Positions 52,454 through 60,939 of a stretch of 64,000 bases of DNA are shown here, piece by piece; the first letter of the stretch is position 1, and each line of letters opens with the position of its first letter. The translations under genes were made by a program, and so were the position numbers. The stretch lies in contig NZ_AHCD03000027.1 of assembly GCF_000238295.3 (NCBI RefSeq), forward strand, positions 433,409-497,408, in the 5' to 3' direction. This DNA is from Pseudoalteromonas rubra. GTDB lineage: Bacteria > Pseudomonadota > Gammaproteobacteria > Enterobacterales > Alteromonadaceae. Below the pieces are notes generated by a model that searched no databases, had not been told where the DNA came from, and was given only the letters and a program-made list of their open reading frames with translations.

Positions 52454-52467
52454 AGGTTAGAGACAAG

Positions 52468-54918
52468 TTATGCGGCGTCCGCATCTTTTGCAACCACCCT
52501 GGCTTTACCAGCCAGCAGGTCAGCGGGGTCAAAGTCATCCACATTGATAACCGCGAGTCGCTTCGCTTCAACGGCGGCCAGTTTATCGGCTTCATCGTTG
52601 TTAAGCGCACCGCACTCACGACCCATTTCTGCCACTTTATCCAGGCGCATAAATGGCAGCTTTTCCCCTTTGGCACGACATACTTTGTCGAATAGCGGTT
52701 CCACTTCAAGAATGTCTTTCAGTGTTTGCTCTTGTTTGCCAATCAGGTTAAGCGGCTCATCACGCAGGTAGATATGCGAGGCAAGGCGGTCACGGGCTGC
52801 ACTTGGTGTTTGTAGCAGTTGCGCCAATTTGTGTTCCATCTGATCTGTTGGTTTGCGAACCGGGCGACCGAATGGGAACAAGATAAGTTTAAGCAGGCCA
52901 CGCAACGCCATTGACGGCATGTTGTTGATCAGATCTGCCAGTGCACGCTGACACAGGTATAAATGTTCCTGACAGGCCCATTGAACATAAGGTAAGTCTT
53001 CTTTGCGACGACCCTCGTCGTTATAACGTTTCAGCGTTGCAGAAACCAGATACAGGTAACTCAGTAAGTCGCCAAGACGCGCAGAAATACGTTCTTTACG
53101 TTTCAGCGACCCACCAAATACTGCCATGCAGATGTCGGACATGAGTGCCAGTGACGCACTGAAACGGGCGGCTGCACGGTAGTAATCGGCTGTTTCATCG
53201 TTAAATGGTACTTTGCTGAAGCGACCACCCGTCAGTGCCAGCCATTTAGTGCGTACCAGATTAGAAATGGTGAAGCCTACATGGCCCATCAGGGCTTTAT
53301 CAAAACTGTTCAGGGCTTCTTCTTTATCTTTGATGGTACAGGCATTAAGCTCAGCCAAAACAAAAGGATGGCAGCGGATAGCACCCTGACCGTAGATGAT
53401 CATATTACGGGTCAGAATGTTTGCACCTTCTACTGTGATAGCAATGGGTGCGCCCTGATAACCACGGCCCAAGTAGTTGTTTGGACCCAGGCAGATCCCT
53501 TTACCACCATGTACATCCATTGCATGCATGGTCGAGGTACGCATTTGTTCAGTCAGGTGATATTTCAAAATAGCAGAAATAACAGACGGCTTTTCACCTA
53601 AATCGACAGCGCCGGTTGACATGCTCACGGCAGCATCACTGCTGTAGGCATAGCCACCAAGCTTAGCCAGTGCTTCTTCAACCCCTTCCATTTTACCAAT
53701 CGGCAGTTTGAACTGGCGGCGAATACGGCTGTACGCACCACTGGCCAGCGCCAGAGACTTAATGCCACCTGTTGAATTAGATGGCAGGGTGATCACGCGA
53801 CCCACTGATAAACACTCAACCAGCATACGCCAGCCCTGGCCGGCCATTTTCGGGCCACCAATGATGAAATCAAGAGGGACAAAGACGCCTTCGCCTTGTG
53901 TTGGACCATTTTGGAATGGCACGTTCAACGGGAAGTGACGGCGGCCAATTTCAACACCTGGTGTGTTAGTTGGGATCAACGCACAGGTAATACCAATTTC
54001 TTTCTTGTCGCCAAGCAGGCCATCCGGGTCGCGCATTTTGAACGCCAAACCCAATACGGTGGCGACTGGTGCAAGTGTGATGTAGCGCTTGTTCCAGGTC
54101 AGGCGGATACCTAAGGTTTCTTTACCTTCCCATTCGCCTTTACATACGATACCAAAATCCGGGATTGATGACGCATCAGAGCCTGCTTCCGGAGAGGTCA
54201 GTGCAAAACAAGGGATCTCATCACCTTTTGCCAGACGAGGCAGGTAATGTTCTTTCTGTTCTTGTGTACCATAGTGTTGTAGTAATTCGCCCGGACCTAA
54301 TGAATTAGGTACGCCAACGATAGAAGACAGCAAAGTCGACTTACTGGTCAGTTTTTGCAATACACAAGATTGTGCGTACGCTGAAAACTCCAGACCACCG
54401 TATTGCTTTTTAATGATCATGGCGAAGAACTTGTTGTCTTTCAGATATTGCCATACTTCTTGCGGTAAGTCGGTTAGTTCGTGCGTTGCTTCCCAGTCAT
54501 TCAGCATCGCACAGACTTCTTCAACCGGGCCATCCATAAAGGCTTGCTCTTCCGCAGTAAGACGCGGAGCCTGATATTGGTGCAACTTATTCCAGTTGGG
54601 GTTACCACAGAATAGATCCGCTTCCCACCAGGTTGTACCAGCATCAATTGCCGATTTTTCTGTTTCTGACATGCTTGGCGTCACTTTTTTGAACGCCTTG
54701 AACAGAGGCGCAACAATGTACTGTTGACGCACGTTGGTCATCGAAAGAGGAACTGCAATGGCTAAGAATATTAACCAGGCAAACGCGCCAAAGGCCCCGG
54801 CAAAGGTGCCGATCAGCAACGTCGCCGCAGCAACACCCAGACAGGTGTTCCAGCTCGCACGGTGGTAGCAGGCAGCGCTCACCAATGCGATTAAAGCGAG
54901 TGTAAATAATAGTGTCAT
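52468..54918 (-). CDS. fadE: acyl-CoA dehydrogenase FadE
   Basis: This 816-residue enzyme carries out the first oxidation of fatty-acid beta-oxidation. It has two N-terminal membrane segments (about 1-70) and an acyl-CoA dehydrogenase core with PCFALTSPEAGSDASS, VEGANILTRNMIIYGQGAIRCHP and a long C-terminal extension typical of FadE. ATG 54918 is chosen because AAGGAAT precedes it; the frame opens 22 codons earlier. Two FadR-like operators lie in the upstream 60 bases, consistent with repression in the absence of long-chain acyl-CoA. Confidence 0.94.
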   Translation of the reverse strand: MTLLFTLALIALVSAACYHRASWNTCLGVAAATLLIGTFAGAFGAFAWLIFLAIAVPLSMTNVRQQYIVAPLFKAFKKVTPSMSETEKSAIDAGTTWWEADLFCGNPNWNKLHQYQAPRLTAEEQAFMDGPVEEVCAMLNDWEATHELTDLPQEVWQYLKDNKFFAMIIKKQYGGLEFSAYAQSCVLQKLTSKSTLLSSIVGVPNSLGPGELLQHYGTQEQKEHYLPRLAKGDEIPCFALTSPEAGSDASSIPDFGIVCKGEWEGKETLGIRLTWNKRYITLAPVATVLGLAFKMRDPDGLLGDKKEIGITCALIPTNTPGVEIGRRHFPLNVPFQNGPTQGEGVFVPLDFIIGGPKMAGQGWRMLVECLSVGRVITLPSNSTGGIKSLALASGAYSRIRRQFKLPIGKMEGVEEALAKLGGYAYSSDAAVSMSTGAVDLGEKPSVISAILKYHLTEQMRTSTMHAMDVHGGKGICLGPNNYLGRGYQGAPIAITVEGANILTRNMIIYGQGAIRCHPFVLAELNACTIKDKEEALNSFDKALMGHVGFTISNLVRTKWLALTGGRFSKVPFNDETADYYRAAARFSASLALMSDICMAVFGGSLKRKERISARLGDLLSYLYLVSATLKRYNDEGRRKEDLPYVQWACQEHLYLCQRALADLINNMPSMALRGLLKLILFPFGRPVRKPTDQMEHKLAQLLQTPSAARDRLASHIYLRDEPLNLIGKQEQTLKDILEVEPLFDKVCRAKGEKLPFMRLDKVAEMGRECGALNNDEADKLAAVEAKRLAVINVDDFDPADLLAGKARVVAKDADAA

Positions 54919-54934
54919 GTTGTTATTCCTTGTA

Positions 54935-54951
54935 AGAGGTCTGACCACATT
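54935..54951 (-). promoter_or_regulatory. FadR-like operator 1 upstream of fadE
   Basis: On the minus strand the core TGGTCAGACC matches the E. coli FadR core TGGTCNGACC exactly. It begins 17 bases upstream of the fadE start codon. Confidence 0.65.
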
Positions 54952-54960
54952 GGCTAGGCT

Positions 54961-54977
54961 AGCTTGTTGGACCAGTG
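54961..54977 (+). promoter_or_regulatory. FadR-like operator 2 upstream of fadE
   Basis: The 17-mer at 54961-54977 contains GTTGGACCAG and matches the FadR consensus (AACAGGTCGGACCAGCT orientation) at 11 of 17 positions, 26 bases centre to centre from operator 1. Confidence 0.45.
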
Positions 54978-55127
54978 ATTTCAAGCCTAAATAGCATCTT
55001 ATCTTTATTTTAGTTGCTATTTATTTGCCACGCGAGTTAGCTACCTTGGTGTTGTTTTTATGTAATGAGTTTGTAATCTTAAGGTTTTCTTCTATAGTTG
55101 AAGAGATGATTCTAGGAGGGAATAGTC

Positions 55128-55418
55128 ATGCAATATGGAACATTGTGCGTCGCCTTTGCGACCTTTTTTTCGATGCTGCTTTCAGCACATCTTTATCAAC
55201 CTGCTGTATTTCTTAATCTTGCCAGCTGCGTTTTGTGCGCTATGTATGGTTACCAGGGGGCCAGTATCATTGCCATGTTTTTAGCCTGGTGCAATGTACA
55301 GGCATTTTTAGTTAGCCCATGGATTAACCTGACCGAGCAACCCAGCATTAAAGTGTTGGTGATCTTTTTACTTTGCGTGATGTTTGCGGCTATCAGTATT
55401 GGTGTCAGTAAACGTTAG
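55128..55418 (+). CDS. small membrane protein, unknown
   Basis: This 96-residue protein has about three membrane helices (about 3-22, 25-52, 72-92). A strong AGGAGGG lies 9 bases before ATG 55128. No named family is recognised. It is divergent from fadE and precedes pdxB. Confidence 0.65.
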   Translation: MQYGTLCVAFATFFSMLLSAHLYQPAVFLNLASCVLCAMYGYQGASIIAMFLAWCNVQAFLVSPWINLTEQPSIKVLVIFLLCVMFAAISIGVSKR

Positions 55419-55480
55419 CCTGTTGTCCGGGCGATGGCTGCGGTACAATAAGAGGTCCGTGTATCGTTTGGGAAGTATAA

Positions 55481-56614
55481 ATGAAGATCCTTGCAGATCA
55501 GAATATGCCCCTGGTAGAAGAGTTTTTCTCTGATCTTGGGGTAGTAAAGCGCTTTGATGGCCGCAGTCTGACTCCACACCAGCTGGCAGATGCAGATGTG
55601 CTGCTGACACGCTCAGTGACTCAGGTGAACAGCACACTGTTGGCTGAGGCAGCACAACTCAAGTTTGTTGGCACTGCGACTATAGGTGTTGATCATATCG
55701 ACAGACCTTTGTTGGCTGAGCGTAATATTGGTTTCGCCAGTGCCCCTGGATGCAATGCCGTTGCCGTTGCCGAGTATGTGATCAGTGCATTGTATGCCTA
55801 CGCACAACACAAAGCGATTAATCTGCAAGGCAAAAAGCTCGGTATTGTTGGGGTGGGCAATATAGGTCAATGCCTACGTGAAAAGCTGGCTGCCAGTGGC
55901 ATTGAGTTGTTGCTGTGTGATCCGCTTCGTCATGAGGACGGTAGCTTAGACCAGCATATGCCACTTGATGACTTGTTGGCGCAGGCAGACATCGTTACTT
56001 TCCACGTGCCTTTGGTTAAAACCGGTGGGCATCAAACTCGTCATCTGCTCAATGCACAGCGTATTGCAGCCCTGAAACCAGGCATGTTAGTCATCAATGC
56101 AAGTCGTGGCGATGTGATTGATAATCAGGCGTTGTTAAATGCGCTTGAAGCTGGGCAAGCAATTGATCTGGTTTTGGATGTCTGGGAAAACGAGCCAGAC
56201 ATTCTGATGCCGCTGTTAGAACATACCTTGTTTGCCTCGGTCCATATTGCCGGCCATACCTTAGAAGGCAAGGCACGCGGTACACAAATGTTATATCAGG
56301 CGCTGTGTAATCAGTTGGGGGTAGAGGCGAGTAAATCACTTGAGTCATTTTTACCTATTCCGGCACTGACTTCTTGTTATGCAGAGCATACGCTGAGTGA
56401 ACAGGAACTCGGCAGACTGGTGCATCTGGTCTATGATATTCGTCGAGACGATGGTCTGATGCGCAGTAATATCGCCAGTCAGGGGTTTGATATGTTGCGA
56501 AAAAACTATCCACCTCGCCGCGAGTTCAATACCCTTACGGTACAAAATGCCCCCCAATGTGGGCAGCAGTTACAGCAGCTTGGTTTTAAAGTAGTTAATT
56601 CGAATGAGGAATAA
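55481..56614 (+). CDS. pdxB: erythronate-4-phosphate dehydrogenase
   Basis: This 377-residue D-2-hydroxyacid dehydrogenase-family enzyme acts in the deoxyxylulose-5-phosphate-dependent pathway of vitamin B6 synthesis. NAD-binding GVGNIG lies at residues 124-129, the catalytic histidine is in VHIAGHTLEGKARG, and a C-terminal PdxB dimerisation domain follows (about 285-377). The next gene, asd, starts one base after its stop. Confidence 0.94.
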   Translation: MKILADQNMPLVEEFFSDLGVVKRFDGRSLTPHQLADADVLLTRSVTQVNSTLLAEAAQLKFVGTATIGVDHIDRPLLAERNIGFASAPGCNAVAVAEYVISALYAYAQHKAINLQGKKLGIVGVGNIGQCLREKLAASGIELLLCDPLRHEDGSLDQHMPLDDLLAQADIVTFHVPLVKTGGHQTRHLLNAQRIAALKPGMLVINASRGDVIDNQALLNALEAGQAIDLVLDVWENEPDILMPLLEHTLFASVHIAGHTLEGKARGTQMLYQALCNQLGVEASKSLESFLPIPALTSCYAEHTLSEQELGRLVHLVYDIRRDDGLMRSNIASQGFDMLRKNYPPRREFNTLTVQNAPQCGQQLQQLGFKVVNSNEE

Positions 56615-56615
56615 T

Positions 56616-57632
56616 ATGTCGCAGAAATACGATGTGGCGGTGCTCGGGGCAACCGGGTTGGTCGGTAAGCAAATTATTGAAACACTGGCAGAGCGAAAGT
56701 TCCCGGTTGGCAACCTCTATCCTTTGGCGAGTAGCCGTAGTGCGGGTGAGGAAATAGAGTTTAACGGCGAAACACTCACAGTGTTGGATGTGGCTGATTT
56801 TGATTTTAGCCAGGCCCATATTGGTTTATTTTCTGCCGGTGGCAGCGTGTCTGAGCAGTATGCTCCGATAGCAGCGGAAGCGGGCTGTGTTGTGATTGAT
56901 AACACCTCACATTTTAGATACGACTATGACGTGCCGCTGGTGGTGCCTGAAGTAAACAGTGCCAGCCTGGCAGATTTTCGCAATCGCAACATCATCGCCA
57001 ACCCAAACTGCTCGACGATTCAAATGATGGTGGCATTAAAACCGATTTACGATGCTTATGGTATAGACCGTATCAATGTGTCTACTTATCAAGCCGTATC
57101 GGGTGCAGGTAAAGAAGCGGTTGAAGAGCTGGCAAAGCAAACGGCCAACCTGATGAACGCCAGACCAGTAGAAAACGAGGTGTTTACTAAGCAGATCGCG
57201 TTTAATGTGATCCCGCAAATTGATGCGTTTCAGGATAATGGCTATACCAAAGAAGAAATGAAAATGGTGTGGGAAACCCAAAAGATCCTGGGTGATAGCA
57301 GCGTCATGGTCAACTCTACGGCTGTTCGTGTGCCCGTTTTTTATGGCCATGCCGAAGCCATTCACCTGGAAACTCGTATGCCTTACGACCTGGAGCACAT
57401 TAAGCAGCTGTTAAATGATGCCCCGGGTATTGAACTGATTGAAGACGAACAGGATTACCCTACGCCGGTCAGTGACGCCAGTGGCAATGATACCGTCTAT
57501 GTGGGTCGCCTGAGAGCGGATATTTCTCACCCTCATGGTTTAAACCTGTGGGTTGTATCTGATAATACGCGCAAGGGTGCTGCAACGAACAGCGTACAAA
57601 TTGCTGAAGAATTGATTGCGCACTACTTATAA
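56616..57632 (+). CDS. asd: aspartate-semialdehyde dehydrogenase
   Basis: This 338-residue enzyme reduces aspartyl phosphate to aspartate semialdehyde, supplying threonine, methionine, lysine and cell-wall diaminopimelate. The NADP loop GATGLVGK is at residues 11-18, and the active-site cysteine is C132 in NPNCSTIQ, so this is a catalytic Asd rather than the Cys-less Usg paralogue found at this locus in E. coli. ATG 56616 has GAGGAA 7 bases upstream; an earlier ATG at 56604 would overlap pdxB. It connects functionally with thrA at the start of the window. Confidence 0.92.
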   Translation: MSQKYDVAVLGATGLVGKQIIETLAERKFPVGNLYPLASSRSAGEEIEFNGETLTVLDVADFDFSQAHIGLFSAGGSVSEQYAPIAAEAGCVVIDNTSHFRYDYDVPLVVPEVNSASLADFRNRNIIANPNCSTIQMMVALKPIYDAYGIDRINVSTYQAVSGAGKEAVEELAKQTANLMNARPVENEVFTKQIAFNVIPQIDAFQDNGYTKEEMKMVWETQKILGDSSVMVNSTAVRVPVFYGHAEAIHLETRMPYDLEHIKQLLNDAPGIELIEDEQDYPTPVSDASGNDTVYVGRLRADISHPHGLNLWVVSDNTRKGAATNSVQIAEELIAHYL

Positions 57633-57957
57633 TCTTTTTCTGGGTCTGTTTATTCTGGCAGACCCGTTTCGCCCCGGTTGTCCCTGAACGGCAGCAATTT
57701 GCCTCTTTTGATTTCTGTCCCGCCAAGTTGATGTATTTCGACTATCCTTGAGGGTATTCAGGGGCTTAAACAATGCATAGCTAACTCACCAAAAAGCATG
57801 ATAAGAATGTTAATTTTCAATACTTTGGCGATGGATATTCGCTGTTATCTGGTTTATAGTTGGCAATTGGAACAGAGCTTGCACAAGCCCTATTAAGCAC
57901 AATTCAGTAGTCGCGTTGCCGTCAGGGCAATGCAAGAAGAGTATACAAAGGAACAGC
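57633..57957. other. intergenic region between asd and fimV
   Basis: No gene is visible in these 325 bases. A hairpin (GGGTCTG 57642-57648 with CAGACCC 57659-57665) follows asd but lacks a good T tract. The remainder is AT-rich and probably holds the fimV promoter; no convincing -35/-10 pair is seen. Confidence 0.5.
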
Positions 57958-60939
57958 ATGCGCGGTTTAGCCTTTATTTGTATCTTAGCAATGGCCCTTA
58001 TTGCAGCGCCCGTTCACACTCAGGATGGGACCGTTCTTAAAGGTCCAAAAGGAGTGGATCTTGGTCTTCAGGGCCGATCGGTTGGCCCAATCAAGTCAAC
58101 AGATACTTTGTGGCGTATCGCGCATAAAATCCGCCCGAGCGATTCGGTTTCAATCTACCAGGTCATGCAGGCTTTGTATGAGAAAAACCCCCAGGCTTTT
58201 CTCGACAACAACCTTAATCACATGCGCGACGGCGCTTACCTTAAAATTCCCACACTGGCCGAAATCCGCCGTGTTAATCCGCAGTTGGCAAGACAAAAAT
58301 CAGATCAGGATGATGAGCTATGGGAGCTGAAAAAAAGCGGTAAGCTCGATCAGGCCACCATAGATGCTGCCGACAAACGTGTTACGCAGGCACGTAAGGT
58401 TGATGTAGAAGAAGCGCGTGAGGCGCTAACCAACGAGCTCAAATCGCTCAAGATGGAGCAAGATTCTCGGCTCCATGAACTGCAAACCCAGTTTAAAACC
58501 TCTGTGCGTAGTGTTGAGGAAATTCTTGAAGAAAATAACGAGCTTGAGAGAAAGCTGAATAATATCTCTGAAGAGCTCAAAAATGTACAGGATCAGCTTG
58601 GCAGAGACAGCGAAATTCAACAGCAGCTGAAAGCTGTGATTGACATGCAGAATGAGATAATTGCCCAGCAGCAAATGCAGGCGCAGGCAGAAGCCGAATT
58701 CAGCATTGCTAAGTTATTTGCCAACCCGCTGGTTGTTGCTTTACTCGCGACCATTCCTGCTTTACTGGTTATTGGTGCAGTTGTCATGCGTTTGCGCAAA
58801 GGCAAGGCTAAGCAAGCGGAGGAAGACGATGAGTTCTTACCTCAATCACCTGCACCAGCTGCAGCTGCCGCCGCAGCAACAGCGGCGGTTGATCCGCTCG
58901 ATTTGGATATGCCGCAAGACAATGCCGAAGACGCCTTAAACGAAGGTGTGCAGCTTGATGACGATATTCTGCCTGATGACGAAATTGTTTTTGACAGCCT
59001 CGAAGATGATGGGTTTGAAGAAGGTAACGATACGCTCGAACAGGATGAGCTGGATAGCTTACTCAATGACGACATTGTGTTTGACGATGAGTCGGATGTA
59101 AATAATGAAGAAGCCAGTACTGATGACCTCGACGACTTCCTGCAACAGAATTTCGATGAAGCTGATGACAGCCTGGGTGATGAGATTACGCTGGATGTTG
59201 ACGCAGAAGCTACGCAGGATGACAACGATATACTCAGTGCTGATGATATTGACGATCTGTTCAATGAAGTCGGGGATGAAGCCGATGATGATACGCTGGA
59301 TGTCAGCGATGATGCCCTTGCAGCATTAAGTGAGGAGTTAGCCGAAGAAAGCCTTGAAGAAGGTGATAGTTCAGATACAGCGACTGACGAGGACTTTGAT
59401 CTTGATGACATTGACAGTCTGATTGATGAAGTCGGGGAGTCGCCCCCAAAGTCCCCAGCGGCTGAGGGAGCAGCAACAGACGATGGCATTCTGAGTGCCG
59501 ACGACATCGATGATTTACTCGACGGTGCGCTCGATGATGAACCGGATATTGCAGAAGACGACTTCGATGTTGATGACATAGATAGTCTATTAGACGGAGC
59601 CGTTGATACAGTTACAGAAGACGATTTACAGGTTGAAGAGCCGGATGATATCGATAGCTTGTTAGAAGCAGCCGCTGATCCGGTCGTCGAAGAGGAAGTA
59701 CTTGCAGAAGAGCCTGACGATATCGATAGTCTGTTAGAAGCAGCCACTGATCCGGTCGTCGAAGAGGAAGTACTTGCAGAAGAGCCTGATGACATCGATA
59801 GCTTGTTAGAAGCAGCTGCTGATCCAGTTGTCGAAGAAGAAGCGCTGGCAGAAGAGCCTGATGATATCGATAGCTTGTTAGAAGCAGCCGCTGATCCGGT
59901 TGTTGAAGAAGAAGTGTTGGCAGAAGAGCCTGATGATATCGATAGCTTGTTAGAAGCAGCCGCTGATCCGGTTGTTGAAGAAGAAGTGTTGGCAGAAGAG
60001 CCTGATGATATCGATAGCTTGTTAGAAGCAGCCGCTGATCCGGTTGTTGAAGAAGAAGTGTTGGCAGAAGAGCCTGATGATATCGATAGCTTGTTAGAAG
60101 CAGCCGCTGATCCGGTTGTTGAAGAAGAAGTGTTGGCAGAAGAGCCTGATGATATCGATAGCTTGTTAGAAGCAGCCGCTGATCCGGTTGTTGAAGAAGA
60201 AGTGTTGGCAGAAGAGCCTGATGATATCGATAGCTTGTTAGAAGCAGCCGCTGATCCGGTTGTTGAAGAAGAAGTGTTGGCAGAAGAGCCTGATGATATC
60301 GATAGCTTGTTAGAAGCAGCCGCTGATCCGGTTGTTGAAGAAGAAGTGTTGGCAGAAGAGCCTGATGATATCGATAGCTTGTTAGAAGCAGCCGCTGATC
60401 CGGTTGTTGAAGAAGAAGTGTTGGCAGAAGAGCCAGATGACATCGATAGCTTGTTAGAAGAGGCTGCTGATCCGGTCGTTGAAGAAGAAGTGCTAGTAGA
60501 AGAGCCTGACGCAGCGCCGGAAGACGACCTACTGACAGAAGAGCCGGATGACCTGGATGGTTTGTTAGAGGAAGAGCCTGACGCAGTGCCGGAAGATGAC
60601 CTACTGACAGAAGATCTGGATGGTTTGCTTGAAGAAGAGCCTGACACAGACCCAGAAGACGAGCTACTGGCAGAAGAGCCGGATGACCTGGATGGTTTGT
60701 TAGAAAAAGAGCCTGGCACAGTCCCAGAAGACGAGCTACTAGCAGAAGAACCGGATGACCTGGATGGTTTGTTAGAAGAAGAGTCCGAGGTAGCGCCGGA
60801 AGACGAACTACTGGCTGAAGAACCGGATGATCTAAACGGTTTATTAGAAGAAGAGCCTGATGCAGTGCCGGAAGACAAACTACTGGCAGAAGAACCGGAT
60901 GACCTGGATGGTTTGTTGATGATATCGATAGCTTGTTAG
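57958..60939 (+). CDS. fimV: FimV/HubP polar scaffold protein, N-terminal part ending at a frame break
   Basis: This 993-residue product, as read, has a signal peptide (1-22), a LysM peptidoglycan-binding region (about 44-100), a coiled coil (about 150-245), one membrane helix (256-278) and then a highly acidic cytoplasmic region. FimV/HubP proteins mark the cell pole and organise chromosome origin, flagella and type IV pili. From residue 563 the acidic part is twelve 24-residue repeats (DDIDSLLEAAADPVVEEEVLAEEP type), then DDLDGLL-type repeats. After DDLDGLL at 60917 the frame changes and ends MISIAC-stop. One missing base there would restore the frame into 3 kb of further FimV sequence. ATG 57958 has AAAGGA 6 bases upstream; the frame opens 14 codons earlier. 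Confidence 0.88.
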   Translation: MRGLAFICILAMALIAAPVHTQDGTVLKGPKGVDLGLQGRSVGPIKSTDTLWRIAHKIRPSDSVSIYQVMQALYEKNPQAFLDNNLNHMRDGAYLKIPTLAEIRRVNPQLARQKSDQDDELWELKKSGKLDQATIDAADKRVTQARKVDVEEAREALTNELKSLKMEQDSRLHELQTQFKTSVRSVEEILEENNELERKLNNISEELKNVQDQLGRDSEIQQQLKAVIDMQNEIIAQQQMQAQAEAEFSIAKLFANPLVVALLATIPALLVIGAVVMRLRKGKAKQAEEDDEFLPQSPAPAAAAAAATAAVDPLDLDMPQDNAEDALNEGVQLDDDILPDDEIVFDSLEDDGFEEGNDTLEQDELDSLLNDDIVFDDESDVNNEEASTDDLDDFLQQNFDEADDSLGDEITLDVDAEATQDDNDILSADDIDDLFNEVGDEADDDTLDVSDDALAALSEELAEESLEEGDSSDTATDEDFDLDDIDSLIDEVGESPPKSPAAEGAATDDGILSADDIDDLLDGALDDEPDIAEDDFDVDDIDSLLDGAVDTVTEDDLQVEEPDDIDSLLEAAADPVVEEEVLAEEPDDIDSLLEAATDPVVEEEVLAEEPDDIDSLLEAAADPVVEEEALAEEPDDIDSLLEAAADPVVEEEVLAEEPDDIDSLLEAAADPVVEEEVLAEEPDDIDSLLEAAADPVVEEEVLAEEPDDIDSLLEAAADPVVEEEVLAEEPDDIDSLLEAAADPVVEEEVLAEEPDDIDSLLEAAADPVVEEEVLAEEPDDIDSLLEAAADPVVEEEVLAEEPDDIDSLLEAAADPVVEEEVLAEEPDDIDSLLEEAADPVVEEEVLVEEPDAAPEDDLLTEEPDDLDGLLEEEPDAVPEDDLLTEDLDGLLEEEPDTDPEDELLAEEPDDLDGLLEKEPGTVPEDELLAEEPDDLDGLLEEESEVAPEDELLAEEPDDLNGLLEEEPDAVPEDKLLAEEPDDLDGLLMISIAC
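59644..60507 (+). repeat. twelve tandem 72-bp repeats in fimV
   Basis: Units of 72 bp (24 codons) start at 59644, 59716, 59788 and so on; units 4-11 are almost or fully identical, while the outer ones differ at synonymous and a few non-synonymous sites. They encode an acidic segment with a DDIDSLL core. Confidence 0.95.

Noticed and set aside
55025..55216. A 63-codon open frame upstream of the small membrane protein.
   Set aside because: The overlapping frame from ATG 55128 has a strong AGGAGGG and a coherent membrane topology.
58842..60878. Long minus-strand open frames rich in Ser and Gly opposite fimV (also 59612-62503 and 60880-61914).
   Set aside because: They are shadows of the GAA/GAT/CTG-rich sense codons of the acidic repeats; they have no ribosome sites and no sequence beyond the mirrored repeats.
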